Assembly (NCBI GenBank): GCA_030602885.1 | Contig: JAUVYV010000004.1 | Location: 58,294 to 122,293, forward strand | From: Phycisphaerales bacterium | GTDB lineage: Bacteria; Planctomycetota; Phycisphaerae; Sedimentisphaerales; Anaerobacaceae | DNA: 64,000 nucleotides | Direction: 5' to 3' | Part shown: piece after piece, positions 1 through 9,283 of the stretch | Position numbering within the stretch: the stretch's first letter is position 1 | How the letters are laid out: each line of letters opens with the position of its first letter | Made by a program: the position numbers and the translations under genes | The notes under the pieces: model-generated | Databases searched by the model: none | Told to the model about the DNA's origin: nothing | The model's input: only the letters and a program-made list of their open reading frames with translations

Positions 1-1
1 C

Positions 2-2479
2 AATGTCATCGAGTCGAAGGGATTTGCCAGTTACTTTCTCATTGTCTGGGACTTCTGCAACTACGCTCACGAGCACGATATACCGGTCGGCGCCAGGGGC
101 AGCGGTGTAGGCACTCTCGTCGGCTACTGCCTCGGGCTGTGCAACGTTGACCCCCTCAAATATGACCTGCTCTTCGAGCGGTTTATGGACCCGCACCGAA
201 ATGAGATGCCCGATATCGATATCGACATCTGCCAGAGCAGCCGTGGTGAAATCATCGATTACGTCCGCCGGAAATACGGGCACGTCGCCCAGATAATAAC
301 CTTTGGAACGATGAAGGCCCGGGCTGTTATCCGAGACATCTGCAGGGTTCTCGATGTGCCGCTGGCAGAGGCCGACCGATTAGCCAAGCTGGTCCCGGAC
401 TCTCTGGGAATGACGCTTGACGCAGCCCTGAAATCGGAACCGCAGTTGAAACAGGCGTACGACAAAAACCCGCAGACACGAAGGGTAATCGATATCAGCA
501 AAAGGCTCGAAGGCCTTGCCCGCCACGCATCGGTTCATGCCGCCGGTATCGTCATTGCTGATGAGCCGCTCGCGAACTTCGTGCCTCTTTACAAGGCATC
601 CGGCTCGGACGATATCATCACGCAGTTTGAAGGACCTATGGTCGAAAAGGTCGGGCTGCTGAAGATGGATTTTTTAGGCCTTAAGACACTGAGCGTGCTA
701 CAGCGGGCACGGCAGCTTGTTAAAGAAATCCACGGTCGGGACATAGACCTCGAAAAGCTCGATTTGACGGACCCGAAAGTCTTTGAGCTATTTACCGCAG
801 GCAAGACAAAGGGAATTTTTCAGTTCGAGTCGGGCGGGATGCAGGAACTTTTGATGAGGATGAAGCCCGACCGGATAGAGGATCTTATTGCGGCAAACGC
901 TCTGTATCGGCCTGGCCCGATGACACTAATCGGTGACTACATCGACCGCAAGCACGGTGCAAACTGGTCCCTGCCGCATCCAATAATGAAAGAAGTCCTC
1001 GAAGAGACATACGGTATCATGGTGTATCAGGAGCAGGTGATGCGCATCTGCAACCGGCTTGGTGACATACCGCTGCGGGAGGCATACGCGCTAATCAAGG
1101 CAATCAGTAAGAAAAAAGCCAGGACAATCGCCAAGGAAAAGGAAAGGTTCGTTGCCGGCTGTGTTGACAAGGGGCTCAAAAAGCAGCAGGCACAACAGAT
1201 ATTCGAGCTTATCGAGCGCTTCGCCGGCTACGGCTTCAATAAGAGTCACTCAACCCGCTACGCCTTCATCGCTTACCAGACGGCGTATATGAAGACCCAT
1301 TGGCCGGTCGAGTACATGGCGGCGCTGCTGACCTACGAAATGCAAAATACCGACAAGGTTGTCGATTACATCGCCGAATGCGCGGATATGGGAATAGAGG
1401 TTCTGGCGCCCGACATCAACGAAAGCGGCGTTGATTTCACACCTTTGTATAAGGAGGCCGGCAACGGTCAAAGCAAAAAGGGTGTAATACGTTTCGGCTT
1501 AGCTGCCGTCAAGGGCGTAGGCGAAAAGGCAGTCGAACAGATTATCGAAGCACACGAAAGGGTTGGCCAATTCCAGAGCTTGTTCCACTTCTGTGAGAAT
1601 GTCGATATGCGAGCCGCAAATAAACAGGTGGCCGAGGCCCTGATAAAATCAGGCGCGTTCGATCGTCTCGGCGGAAACCGCGCCCAGATGATGGCAGGGC
1701 TGGAGATGGCAATGCAGATCGGCGCGAGCACCCAGGCAGACAAGCAAAACGGCCAGCTCAGCTTCTTCACCGGCGCCATCTCCGGTGACTATTCCCATGA
1801 CCATGACCGCCTGCCCGATGTTGGGCCCTGGCCCGAACCGCAGATGCTCATGTATGAAAAACAAGTCCTCGGCTTCTATGTCACCAGCAATCCCTTAAGT
1901 CACTGTGCCGAGACGATAAACCTGTATTCCACGGTCAATACGTCGCAGTTGAGCGATGCCGGCGAGAACAAACAGGTCGTTATCGGCGGAATGATTACAA
2001 GGATAAGATATAATCTTACGAAGTCGGGCAAGAACGCCGGCTCGAAGATGGCTGTCTTTACGCTCGAAGACCTGCAGGGGCAGGTCGAGGTCGTTATGTT
2101 CCCGAGTACGCTCAACCAGTTCAGTGCTCTTCTGGCCAACGACAAGGTCGTCTTCGTAAAGGGGCGGCTCGATTTCAGAAGAGAAAAGCCGAACATACTG
2201 GCTTCGGAGCTTATAGAGCTTGATGATGTGGCTGATAAATTAGCCGGCAAGGTCAGGATAAATCTGGACGCCAGGGACGTGACAAAGGAAAAGGTGGCCC
2301 AGATAAAGAGTATCTGCCTGCACCACAGAGGCAGAAGCCCGGTCTATGTTGCGGTGCGTACCGACAGAGGCAGGGTTTATGCCGCCGCCGACAAAAACCT
2401 GGCTGTCAACCCCGACCCGGATTTCTGCAGAAAAATCCGTCAGCTCGTCGGTGCGGAAAACCTGCAACTGACAAGATAG
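2..2479 (+). CDS. dnaE: DNA polymerase III subunit alpha, 5'-truncated by window edge
   Basis: This is the replicative polymerase catalytic subunit. The reading frame is open from base 2, so the N-terminal PHP domain and part of the palm lie outside the window. Visible are the catalytic PDIDID aspartates (about bases 209-226), the third acidic residue in KMDFLGLKTL (about 664), the YGFNKSHSTRYA segment, a helix-hairpin-helix (LAAVKGVGEKA, about 1501), an OB-fold (about 1960-2230) and a short C-terminal domain ending in TAG. The palm loop reads PVGARGSGVG, one residue shorter than the common PVGPGRGSGAG. It heads an operon, with an 84-aa gene starting 17 bases after its stop. The family assignment is secure; ATG 185 is internal and not the true start. 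Confidence 0.97.
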   Translation, partial: NVIESKGFASYFLIVWDFCNYAHEHDIPVGARGSGVGTLVGYCLGLCNVDPLKYDLLFERFMDPHRNEMPDIDIDICQSSRGEIIDYVRRKYGHVAQIITFGTMKARAVIRDICRVLDVPLAEADRLAKLVPDSLGMTLDAALKSEPQLKQAYDKNPQTRRVIDISKRLEGLARHASVHAAGIVIADEPLANFVPLYKASGSDDIITQFEGPMVEKVGLLKMDFLGLKTLSVLQRARQLVKEIHGRDIDLEKLDLTDPKVFELFTAGKTKGIFQFESGGMQELLMRMKPDRIEDLIAANALYRPGPMTLIGDYIDRKHGANWSLPHPIMKEVLEETYGIMVYQEQVMRICNRLGDIPLREAYALIKAISKKKARTIAKEKERFVAGCVDKGLKKQQAQQIFELIERFAGYGFNKSHSTRYAFIAYQTAYMKTHWPVEYMAALLTYEMQNTDKVVDYIAECADMGIEVLAPDINESGVDFTPLYKEAGNGQSKKGVIRFGLAAVKGVGEKAVEQIIEAHERVGQFQSLFHFCENVDMRAANKQVAEALIKSGAFDRLGGNRAQMMAGLEMAMQIGASTQADKQNGQLSFFTGAISGDYSHDHDRLPDVGPWPEPQMLMYEKQVLGFYVTSNPLSHCAETINLYSTVNTSQLSDAGENKQVVIGGMITRIRYNLTKSGKNAGSKMAVFTLEDLQGQVEVVMFPSTLNQFSALLANDKVVFVKGRLDFRREKPNILASELIELDDVADKLAGKVRINLDARDVTKEKVAQIKSICLHHRGRSPVYVAVRTDRGRVYAAADKNLAVNPDPDFCRKIRQLVGAENLQLTR

Positions 2480-2496
2480 AAATACGAGGTGTGAGA

Positions 2497-2751
2497 ATGG
2501 ACTACATTCCGGCAGATACGACACAGGATGCTTACCGCAAGCAAATCGAGATTCTTCGGGATATGTCGCCGGAAGATAGGGCAATGCTCGCTTCCGAGCT
2601 CACCGACAGAGCACGTCAGGAACTGATCGCCGACATAATGAAGCAGCATCCTGAGTTCACAAGGCAACAAGTGATGAGAGAAGTCATCAGAAGGTGCTAC
2701 GGCGAGGAACTTTACCGAGAAATCGCTGCCGCCAAAGGTTGGAAAGAATGA
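2497..2751 (+). CDS. Conserved-looking small protein of unknown function (84 aa)
   Basis: This is a charged, mostly helical small protein without signal peptide or membrane segment. Its core reads IEILRDMSPEDRAMLASEL and then HPEFTRQQV, a pattern I associate with small uncharacterised bacterial proteins, but I cannot name a function. I chose ATG 2497 because GAGGT at 2486-2490 sits six bases upstream; the in-frame GTG at 2491 directly abuts that site. The stop overlaps the start of tmk in an ATGA, so the two are probably translationally coupled. Its position between dnaE and tmk suggests co-expression with replication genes, which is not evidence of function. Confidence 0.75.
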   Translation: MDYIPADTTQDAYRKQIEILRDMSPEDRAMLASELTDRARQELIADIMKQHPEFTRQQVMREVIRRCYGEELYREIAAAKGWKE

Positions 2752-3377
2752 ACTCGAAGAAATTTGCAGGCAAATTCATCGTACTTGATGGGCCGGATGG
2801 CTGTGGGAAAACCACGCAAGTAAAGCTGCTGGTCGAGTGGATCGGGAACCAGGGTGTCGATGCGGTGACTTTTCGCGAACCCGGTGCAACGGCAATCGGC
2901 GAAAAGATAAGAGAAATCCTGCTCAATCCGGAGCATATCGCAATGAGCACCGCCGCCGAAGTCATGCTCTATATGGCGGCAAGGGTACAGCTTTGGGCCG
3001 AGAAGATTAAACCGGCCTTGCAGCAGAACAAGTGCATCGTCCTCGACCGTTGGCTTTCGAGCACATGTGCCTATCAGGGGTATGCAGGCGGGTTCGGGAT
3101 GGACAACGTGATAAAGATTGCTTCCGATTGTCTGGAAGAAATCTGGCCGGACTTGACCGTGATACTCGATGTGGATTTGGAAACGGCAGCGAAGCGATTA
3201 GACCGCGACCTGGACAGGATGGAACAAAAAGGCGACGGCTACCACAAACGTGTCCGCGAAGGATTTCTGAAACTTGTAAAAGACCGCGACGGTTTTGTCG
3301 TCACTGATGCGAAAGGCGATGTGGAAACAGTGCACAACTGTATAGTCGAAATCATAGAGAAATACGAAGCAGAGTAG
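2748..3377 (+). CDS. tmk: Thymidylate kinase
   Basis: This 209-aa cytoplasmic kinase converts dTMP to dTDP using ATP. The P-loop GPDGCGKTT lies at residues 15-23, the catalytic DR motif follows in CIVLDRWLSS, and a LID-type basic segment occurs in RLDRDLDRMEQKGDGYHKR. Length matches the family. The reading frame extends upstream to 2694, but ATG 2748 places the P-loop at the normal distance from the N-terminus and overlaps the previous stop as ATGA. The stop codon is followed immediately by the holB start with no gap. The assignment is firm. Confidence 0.96.
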   Translation: MNSKKFAGKFIVLDGPDGCGKTTQVKLLVEWIGNQGVDAVTFREPGATAIGEKIREILLNPEHIAMSTAAEVMLYMAARVQLWAEKIKPALQQNKCIVLDRWLSSTCAYQGYAGGFGMDNVIKIASDCLEEIWPDLTVILDVDLETAAKRLDRDLDRMEQKGDGYHKRVREGFLKLVKDRDGFVVTDAKGDVETVHNCIVEIIEKYEAE

Positions 3378-4490
3378 ATGTCACTGAAGCAGATTTACTG
3401 TCAGGATAGAGCTATCGGGGTTTTGCAGAGGGCTTTTGCCGCGGGCAGGGTGCCGCACGCATATATATTTGCAGGCCCTGTTGGCGTCGGCAAGTTCACG
3501 ACAGCCCGCGAGTTCGCCAAGCTTTTACTCTGCAAAAATCCGACGAGCCAAACCGGTTTTGCGGACAGTTGCGGCATCTGCCGGTCCTGTCAACTGCTCG
3601 AAGCCGATTCGCACCCCGACTTCCAGCACGTCTATAAAGAGCTGCTCGAATTCACCAAAGACGGGAAAGGCAAAAGTCCGCCTGTAGAATTTCCGATCGA
3701 TGTGGTTCGTGAATTTGTGATCGAGAAGGTATCGGGCAAACCGGGGTTGTCGCAGAGGAAGGTCTTTGTCCTCAGCGAAGCCGAGAAGCTCAATAACTCA
3801 TCGCAGAACTGTCTGCTCAAGGTCCTGGAAGAGCCGCCTGCATACTGCTGCATCATCCTGCTCTGCACGCGACCGGACAAGCTCTTTGCGACAATCAAAT
3901 CAAGGGCTCATGCCGTTCGCTTCGGGTTAATCGCAGAAGACAAAATAGCCGAAAAACTAAGCGAATCGGGTCTGGATAAAAAACAAGCCAGATATTTTGC
4001 CGGCCTTGCTCAGGGCCAGCTCGGTCTGGCCTGGCAGTGGGCCCAACTGGAACTGGCTGGTGCAAATCTCTATCAAATCAAGACAGAGCTGGTGGATTGC
4101 ATTGCCGACCCGAACTACTCAGATGCCCTCGATCTTGCCCAGCAGTTGCTCAGGGCAAGCAAGAGTATCGCTGCGGCGTGGGCCGAGCTTGCTGCCGAGG
4201 TCAGCAAGTCCGACCTGAACCGAAGAGCCGCAAAGAGCATAGTACAAATCATCATATCAGCCCTTCACGATGCAATGCTCGCCGGCGTCGAGCCGGCAAA
4301 ACCGCCCGTCAATTTCGACCAGACCGAGCAGATAAGAATCCTGTCCCGCCGATTCGACCCGGACAGTGCAGCAGCAAAAATCGCCGACTGCTACAGAACA
4401 ATGCGATGGGTTGAGGCGGCGGTGAACGAAAAGCTTATTTTCGAGCAGCTATTGTTAAATCTGGCGGATTCTGATAGAATCAGGGTTTGA
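3378..4490 (+). CDS. holB: DNA polymerase III subunit delta' (clamp-loader subunit)
   Basis: This 370-aa protein is an AAA+ clamp-loader subunit that helps load the sliding clamp. Residues 33-40 form a Walker A-type loop (GPVGVGKF). A zinc-binding set follows with Cys52, Cys65, Cys68 and Cys71 (CGICRSC). The motif ending LLCTRPDKLFATIKSRAHAVRF matches the sensor/SRC region, although the arginine-finger Cys is replaced by Ala. The start ATG directly abuts the tmk stop. A neighbouring tmk and a downstream ricT support delta' rather than the gamma/tau subunit, which would carry a longer C-terminus. The 110 bases after the stop hold no gene. Confidence 0.92.
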   Translation: MSLKQIYCQDRAIGVLQRAFAAGRVPHAYIFAGPVGVGKFTTAREFAKLLLCKNPTSQTGFADSCGICRSCQLLEADSHPDFQHVYKELLEFTKDGKGKSPPVEFPIDVVREFVIEKVSGKPGLSQRKVFVLSEAEKLNNSSQNCLLKVLEEPPAYCCIILLCTRPDKLFATIKSRAHAVRFGLIAEDKIAEKLSESGLDKKQARYFAGLAQGQLGLAWQWAQLELAGANLYQIKTELVDCIADPNYSDALDLAQQLLRASKSIAAAWAELAAEVSKSDLNRRAAKSIVQIIISALHDAMLAGVEPAKPPVNFDQTEQIRILSRRFDPDSAAAKIADCYRTMRWVEAAVNEKLIFEQLLLNLADSDRIRV

Positions 4491-4600
4491 CCGAAAAATG
4501 CGGATTCGATGCCTGCAACGATTGCCGAGAAGAGAACCGGTGTAGCTATTTCGTATTGCAGGACTAATCAGTTGAGCACAGCAGCTATCAGGTACTTTGC

Positions 4601-5572
4601 ATGGGGAAAACACAGGCAACAAGGCCCAGACAGGCAAGGAATAAGAAATATATGCTCGTCCGATACAGTCGAATGAACCTGCTCGGGTTGTTCGAACATA
4701 ACGAGGATCATATACCCTCTCTGCCTACTCAGGTGGTAGTTAAAACCGACAAGGGTTTCGAATTAGGCGTTATAGTAGGCAACCCCTGTTCGTACAGAAC
4801 GGGGCAATTGAAACTGTCCCGGGAGCAAATCAAGGGATATTTCGGCGACTCTTCCATCGCCTTCTTCACCGAACCAGCAGGCAGATTTATCAGATTCGCC
4901 ACACCGGAGGATCTAAGCGAAGAATGGCATTTCAAGAAAATCGCAACCGAAGAGGCAGAGTTTTGCAGACAGCTCGTCATAGAAATGAACCTGCCTATGA
5001 AAATCGTTGACGCAGAACATATCCTCGGCGGCGAGCGAATTATCTTTTACTTCATGGCCGACGGCCGGGTTGACTTCAGGGAGCTGGTCAAGAAGCTCGC
5101 ACAGGAATATCAAACGAGAATCGAAATGCGACAGATTGGCTCGCGCGATGAAGCCAGACTGCTCGGCGACGTGGAAAGCTGCGGTCAGGAATGCTGCTGT
5201 ATAAGATTCCTCAAGGCGTTAAAGCCGGTCAATATGAGAATGGCAAAGCTCCAGAAGGCCACACTTGACCCGTCAAAAATCTCCGGTTACTGCGGACGAT
5301 TGAAGTGCTGTCTGCGATATGAGGACAAAACCTATACTGAGCTTAAGAAACAACTGCCCAGAAAGAACACGAGAGTACGAACTCAATACGGCGAAGGTAA
5401 AGTCATCAACAGCCAGATACTGACGCAACTAGTCATGGTAGAACACGACAACGGAACAACGGCTGCAATTCCGAGAGAGGAGATTGAGATAATCGCTCCG
5501 GCACAAGGCGCAAGGAATAAAAACAAAGCCACGACGGACAACGCAGACAAAGGGAAAAACACGGAGCGATGA
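4601..5572 (+). CDS. ricT: PSP1-domain protein, RicT/YaaT family
   Basis: This 323-aa protein belongs to the PSP1 family. In Bacillus, YaaT/RicT works with RicA and RicF in an iron-sulfur complex that affects RNA processing and development. Residues from about 18 to 290 show the family pattern: MNLLGLFEHN, an acidic middle, RIEMRQIGSRDEARLLGD, then the cysteine sets SCGQECCCIRF and GYCGRLKCCLRYE that would hold the cluster. The C-terminal 30 residues are charged and look disordered. ATG 4601 is preceded by an AGG at moderate spacing; ATG 4652 is an alternative start. The stop overlaps an upstream in-frame ATG of metG, so coupling is plausible. Whether RicA and RicF exist in this organism cannot be seen here. 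Confidence 0.9.
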   Translation: MGKTQATRPRQARNKKYMLVRYSRMNLLGLFEHNEDHIPSLPTQVVVKTDKGFELGVIVGNPCSYRTGQLKLSREQIKGYFGDSSIAFFTEPAGRFIRFATPEDLSEEWHFKKIATEEAEFCRQLVIEMNLPMKIVDAEHILGGERIIFYFMADGRVDFRELVKKLAQEYQTRIEMRQIGSRDEARLLGDVESCGQECCCIRFLKALKPVNMRMAKLQKATLDPSKISGYCGRLKCCLRYEDKTYTELKKQLPRKNTRVRTQYGEGKVINSQILTQLVMVEHDNGTTAAIPREEIEIIAPAQGARNKNKATTDNADKGKNTER

Positions 5573-5631
5573 GCGATAGGAATAAACTATGCTGCCGCCA
5601 ACCCGGGGTTATTTGGCAAAAAGGGAAGGTA

Positions 5632-7635
5632 ATGCCTCGAAACATTGTCGTAACATCAGCTCTGCCTTATGCAAACGGCCCGATACATATAGGTCATCTG
5701 GTCGAATATCTGCAGACCGATATCTGGGTCCGCTTCCATAAGCTGTGCGGCAACCGTTGCCTGTACTTCTGCGCCGACGACACACACGGCACTCCAATCA
5801 TGATTACCGCGCGAAAAGAGGGTATAAGCCCGGAAGGGCTTATCGAACGAGTTCACAAAGAACATCAGAAGGACTTCAGCGACTTTTTTGTCGAGTTCGA
5901 CAATTACTACTCGACACACTCGCCGGAGAACAAAAGCTTCAGTGAACTGATATTCAACCGTCTCAACGAAGCCGGCGCAATCGCCAGACGAAATATCCGA
6001 CAGCCGTACTGCGAAGGATGCAAAATGTCGCTGCCGGACCGATATATTCGAGGGGTCTGTCCCCGCTGCAACGCCGAAGACCAGTACGGTGACTCCTGCG
6101 AAATCTGCAGTGCAACATATCAGCCGACTGATTTGATAAATCCGTACTGCTCAACCTGCGGGGCAACGCCGGTTCTGCGAACTTCGGAGCACTATTTTTT
6201 CAAGCTCGCTGATTACGAGCCGCAGCTAAAGCAGCTCATTACAGAAGGGTATACACAAAAATCGGTTGCGAACAAGCTCGATGAGTGGTTCGACACAGGG
6301 CTGAAAGACTGGGACATCTCCCGAGACGGGCCTTACTTCGGCTTCAAAATCCCCGGCGAAGAGAACAAGTTCTTCTATGTCTGGCTCGACGCACCCATCG
6401 GATATATGGCGTCGGTCAAGAACTACTGCGACAACAACGGCCTTGATTTCGACGAGGTCTGGAACGGCGATAAGTATGAGCTGTATCACTTCATCGGCAA
6501 GGACATCATGTACTTTCATGCCCTGTTCTGGCCTGCGATGCTGATTGGCTCGGGCTTCAAGACCGCCGACAAGCTCTTCGTGCACGGCTTTCTGACGGTC
6601 AACGGCCAGAAAATGAGCAAGTCACGGGGTACGTTCATAAAGGCGAGCACTTACCTCAAACACCTGGACCCCGAACACCTGCGGTACTACTACGCAAGCA
6701 AACTGACAGCCGGCATAGAAGATATAGACCTGAGCATCGAAGACTTCGTAAACAAGATTAACTCAAACCTGGTCGGCAAATTTGCGAATCTGGCATCGCG
6801 CTCGGGCCCGATGCTTGCAAAGAAGCTCGACGGCCGGCTCGGCCAGCTGGATACCGAAGGCAAAGGGCTCGTCGCCAAACTGCTCAACGCAAAAGGACGG
6901 ATTGTTGAGAACTTTGAGAACTTAAACTACGCCGCCGCCGTGCGAATCATCGCCTCTCTCGCCGACGAGGCAAACCGTTACGTCGAGCAGAACCAGCCCT
7001 GGGCGACAATCAAAACCGATATTGAGAAGACACGCACCACACTCACCGCGGTCATAAACGCCGTTCGCATCCTTACGGTTTACCTGAAGCCCATCCTGCC
7101 CAAGTATGCCGAGAAAGTTGAGCGGTTTCTTAACATCGGCCCGCTGACGTTGGATGATATCGAAACGGTCCTGCAGGGGCACCGGATAAATGATTTTCAA
7201 CACTTGTTCGAGAGGATCGAAAAAGAACAGGTGGACGCAATGATAGAAGAAAGTAAAGAAACGGGAGGTACGAAAACAATGACCGATGAATCAGTCGAAC
7301 CGATTAAACCCGAATGTACCGTCGATGATTTCGCGAAAATTGATTTGCGAATCGCCAAGGTCGTAAAGGCCGAACCCGTCGAGGGCGCCGACAAACTGCT
7401 GCGTCTGCAGCTCGACGTGGGCGGTGAGCAAAAAAGCGTCTTAGCCGCCATCGCCCAGGCGTACAAACTCGAAAACCTCACAGATAAAATCGTGATCTAC
7501 TTTGCGAATCTCAAGCCCCGAACCATGCGATTCGGCACCAGTGAAGGAATGATTCTCGCAGCGGGCAGCGGCGGCAAAGACATCTTCATGCTCGGCGCCG
7601 ATGCCGGAGCAAGGCCGGGACAGCAAGTCAGTTGA
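5632..7635 (+). CDS. metG: Methionyl-tRNA synthetase with C-terminal tRNA-binding domain
   Basis: This cytoplasmic class I synthetase charges tRNA-Met. The HIGH motif is at residues 19-22 (HIGH) and KMSKS lies near residue 327. Between them sits a zinc-binding insertion with repeated CxxC pairs (CEGC, CPRC, CEIC, CSTC), which is the two-knuckle form. From about residue 560 a linker leads to an EMAP-II/Trbp111-like OB domain (KIDLRIAKVVKAEPVEGADKL), the dimerising tRNA-binding module. I chose ATG 5632 because the protein then begins MPRNIVVTSALPYANG as in homologues and AAGGG lies upstream at 5621-5625. ATG 5569, overlapping the ricT stop, would add 21 residues with no family support. Confidence 0.96.
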   Translation: MPRNIVVTSALPYANGPIHIGHLVEYLQTDIWVRFHKLCGNRCLYFCADDTHGTPIMITARKEGISPEGLIERVHKEHQKDFSDFFVEFDNYYSTHSPENKSFSELIFNRLNEAGAIARRNIRQPYCEGCKMSLPDRYIRGVCPRCNAEDQYGDSCEICSATYQPTDLINPYCSTCGATPVLRTSEHYFFKLADYEPQLKQLITEGYTQKSVANKLDEWFDTGLKDWDISRDGPYFGFKIPGEENKFFYVWLDAPIGYMASVKNYCDNNGLDFDEVWNGDKYELYHFIGKDIMYFHALFWPAMLIGSGFKTADKLFVHGFLTVNGQKMSKSRGTFIKASTYLKHLDPEHLRYYYASKLTAGIEDIDLSIEDFVNKINSNLVGKFANLASRSGPMLAKKLDGRLGQLDTEGKGLVAKLLNAKGRIVENFENLNYAAAVRIIASLADEANRYVEQNQPWATIKTDIEKTRTTLTAVINAVRILTVYLKPILPKYAEKVERFLNIGPLTLDDIETVLQGHRINDFQHLFERIEKEQVDAMIEESKETGGTKTMTDESVEPIKPECTVDDFAKIDLRIAKVVKAEPVEGADKLLRLQLDVGGEQKSVLAAIAQAYKLENLTDKIVIYFANLKPRTMRFGTSEGMILAAGSGGKDIFMLGADAGARPGQQVS

Positions 7636-7642
7636 CACAAAA

Positions 7643-8002
7643 ATGGCAAGAAAAAAGTCTCTTGAACAGATCGCCAGAGAGGACGGCAGATACCACCCAA
7701 AGGCCGTCAGGTTCGTCTTTGAGGGGTTAAGCTATACCCTGAAGAAAGTCGCCTCCGAGCCCGGACACATCTCCGGCGAAATATTGTGCGAAGGCGTGCG
7801 AAAATTAGCCCTCGAGAGATGGGGACGCCTCGCGATGATGCTCCTCAGCTCCTGGGGCGTAAGAACAACAAGAGACTTCGGCGAAATCGTTTACCTGATG
7901 ATAGAACACAAGTGGATGCGTGCCCAGCCCGCCGACTCCATCGAAGACTTCAGTGATGTCTATGACTTCAAAACTGTTTTCAAAGACCAGTTCAAATTCT
8001 GA
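7643..8002 (+). CDS. Minf_1886 family protein (planctomycete/verrucomicrobia-restricted)
   Basis: This 119-aa protein has the family pattern throughout: a FVFEGLSYTLKKV helix, HISGEILCEGVRKLALERWG, a conserved GVRTTRDFGEIVYLMIEH, and an acidic end DVYDFKTVF. It has no signal peptide or membrane segment. The family has no established function to my knowledge; its narrow taxonomic range supports the planctomycete assignment of the window. ATG 7643 gives the usual N-terminus, eight bases after metG; ATG 7601, inside metG, is a possible longer start. It appears to be the last gene of the dnaE-metG operon, facing a convergent gene fragment 65 bases away. Confidence 0.88.
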   Translation: MARKKSLEQIAREDGRYHPKAVRFVFEGLSYTLKKVASEPGHISGEILCEGVRKLALERWGRLAMMLLSSWGVRTTRDFGEIVYLMIEHKWMRAQPADSIEDFSDVYDFKTVFKDQFKF

Positions 8003-8067
8003 AATTGCAGCGTGCTCGACCGTTTCCGCAGGACCAACTGGAGGCAACTGCAGAATATGAAATCCAG

Positions 8068-8286
8068 TCATCTACCAGACAGCCATAGCCAGTGACGGTT
8101 GCCGCGGGCCAGCCAGCCGAATGCGATTAACCCGACCGACCAGAGAATTGTCATAAGGGTCAGGTGATAGCCTTCTATCCAGTTGGGGAACTTATCGACG
8201 TTGGCGTCAATGAGCTTTCGCTCATATTTGGCCAGTAGTGTCTTCATCGGCAGCTTCTTGTCACCGCCAAAGGCCTGCTTACCCAT
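8068..8286 (-). pseudogene. Truncated CDP-alcohol phosphatidyltransferase (N-terminal fragment)
   Basis: The 72 residues read like the beginning of a CDP-alcohol phosphatidyltransferase-like membrane protein: KYERKLIDANVDKFPNWIEGYHLTLMTILWSVGLIAFGWLARGN, then one hydrophobic helix, and stop after WLWLSGR. The catalytic DG...AR...G...D...D motif, expected just beyond this point, is absent, and no other frame in the 65 bases before the Minf_1886 gene restores it. I infer a deletion or early stop that removed the enzyme. The fragment overlaps the upstream SGNH-hydrolase stop by eight bases. It could alternatively be a short membrane peptide that is still made. Confidence 0.5.
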
Positions 8287-9283
8287 CTCGAATCTCCGTT
8301 TCGTTAAATACGTCTATCATCTTTAACAGGAACAATCGGCGTACGCAATCATATCCGCGCTCACTCGGATCTTCGATGTTCATATAATACCAATAGGTGG
8401 GGTCGGACCAGCGGTAGTGCTTAATCCAGAACCTGCGACAGTGTAAGCCGTGCCCCATAAAGGGGGTGTGGATATCGATGAGGTGAACGTAATCGTACCT
8501 TGCGGCACAATTCGAGATTATTTTGTTGTATTCGGCTAATATTTCAAGGCCATCGGGCCAGGCCGGTAAACCCGTAAACCATTCCTTTGTGTTGCCAGTG
8601 CCGTCGCTGGGGTCATATATGTTTGCCAGGAAAATCTGATGGCCGCCGGGAAACTTCTCCTTTATGATTCTCATCATCCTATCGAGCCGCTCTCGATAGT
8701 TATCAATCCAAGGGCTCGCCTGCTCCATGGTGGCGCCATACATTGCTCCTTCTTTGGGAGGACGTCGACCATAATTGAGAATCAGGTCGTTGCCTCCGCT
8801 TGTCATTACAATGATACCAATCAGATCCGCAGGCTGTGGTGCGAGCTGCTCAATATCTTTTAAGTGCCGTAATGAATTGCTGCCGGAGACCGATATGTTC
8901 AATGCCTCGATATTTGGAAATACGACCGAGAGGTTCCTGCCCGACATGTCCGGGCTGTCACCTACGGGATTTTTGATAAGGCGCTGGAAATACGAAAAGC
9001 CGTCTCTGGCCCCAAACCCATCGGTAATGCTGTCGCCGATACCGAGCAGCAGGACCGGCTGTTCGCTCCAGATATGCGAGAACGGCTCGGCGGGTACGTC
9101 CGGACCTGCGGGACCTTTGCCCTGCGGCAGATAGATATTGAAGTAAAGAATCCCGCCAACGAGCAGGGCGACTACTACAATCGCAATTATCAGGCATTTG
9201 AGAAACCGCAGGAAAAGTCGTTTTTTCCCGACTGATTTGCCCTTCGGCTGCTTTTTGCCGCCATTAGGTTTTGAGTTCTGCAT
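8279..9283 (-). CDS. Membrane-anchored SGNH/GDSL-type hydrolase
   Basis: The 334-aa protein begins with a Lys-rich cytoplasmic stretch and one transmembrane helix (CLIIAIVVVALLVGGILYF), so the catalytic domain should face the periplasm. SGNH motifs are visible: GIGDSITDGFG (nucleophile Ser), a Gly/Asn block in SGSNSLRHL, SGGNDLI (Asn), and a late DIH...GHGLH region with candidate catalytic Asp and His. Likely substrates are esters or acyl groups on glycans or lipids; none is indicated. I chose ATG 9283 because AAGGGG lies six bases upstream. The longer frame to 9388 runs into repeat DNA. The following fragment of a phosphatidyltransferase overlaps its stop. Confidence 0.82.
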   Translation of the reverse strand: MQNSKPNGGKKQPKGKSVGKKRLFLRFLKCLIIAIVVVALLVGGILYFNIYLPQGKGPAGPDVPAEPFSHIWSEQPVLLLGIGDSITDGFGARDGFSYFQRLIKNPVGDSPDMSGRNLSVVFPNIEALNISVSGSNSLRHLKDIEQLAPQPADLIGIIVMTSGGNDLILNYGRRPPKEGAMYGATMEQASPWIDNYRERLDRMMRIIKEKFPGGHQIFLANIYDPSDGTGNTKEWFTGLPAWPDGLEILAEYNKIISNCAARYDYVHLIDIHTPFMGHGLHCRRFWIKHYRWSDPTYWYYMNIEDPSERGYDCVRRLFLLKMIDVFNETEIRDG

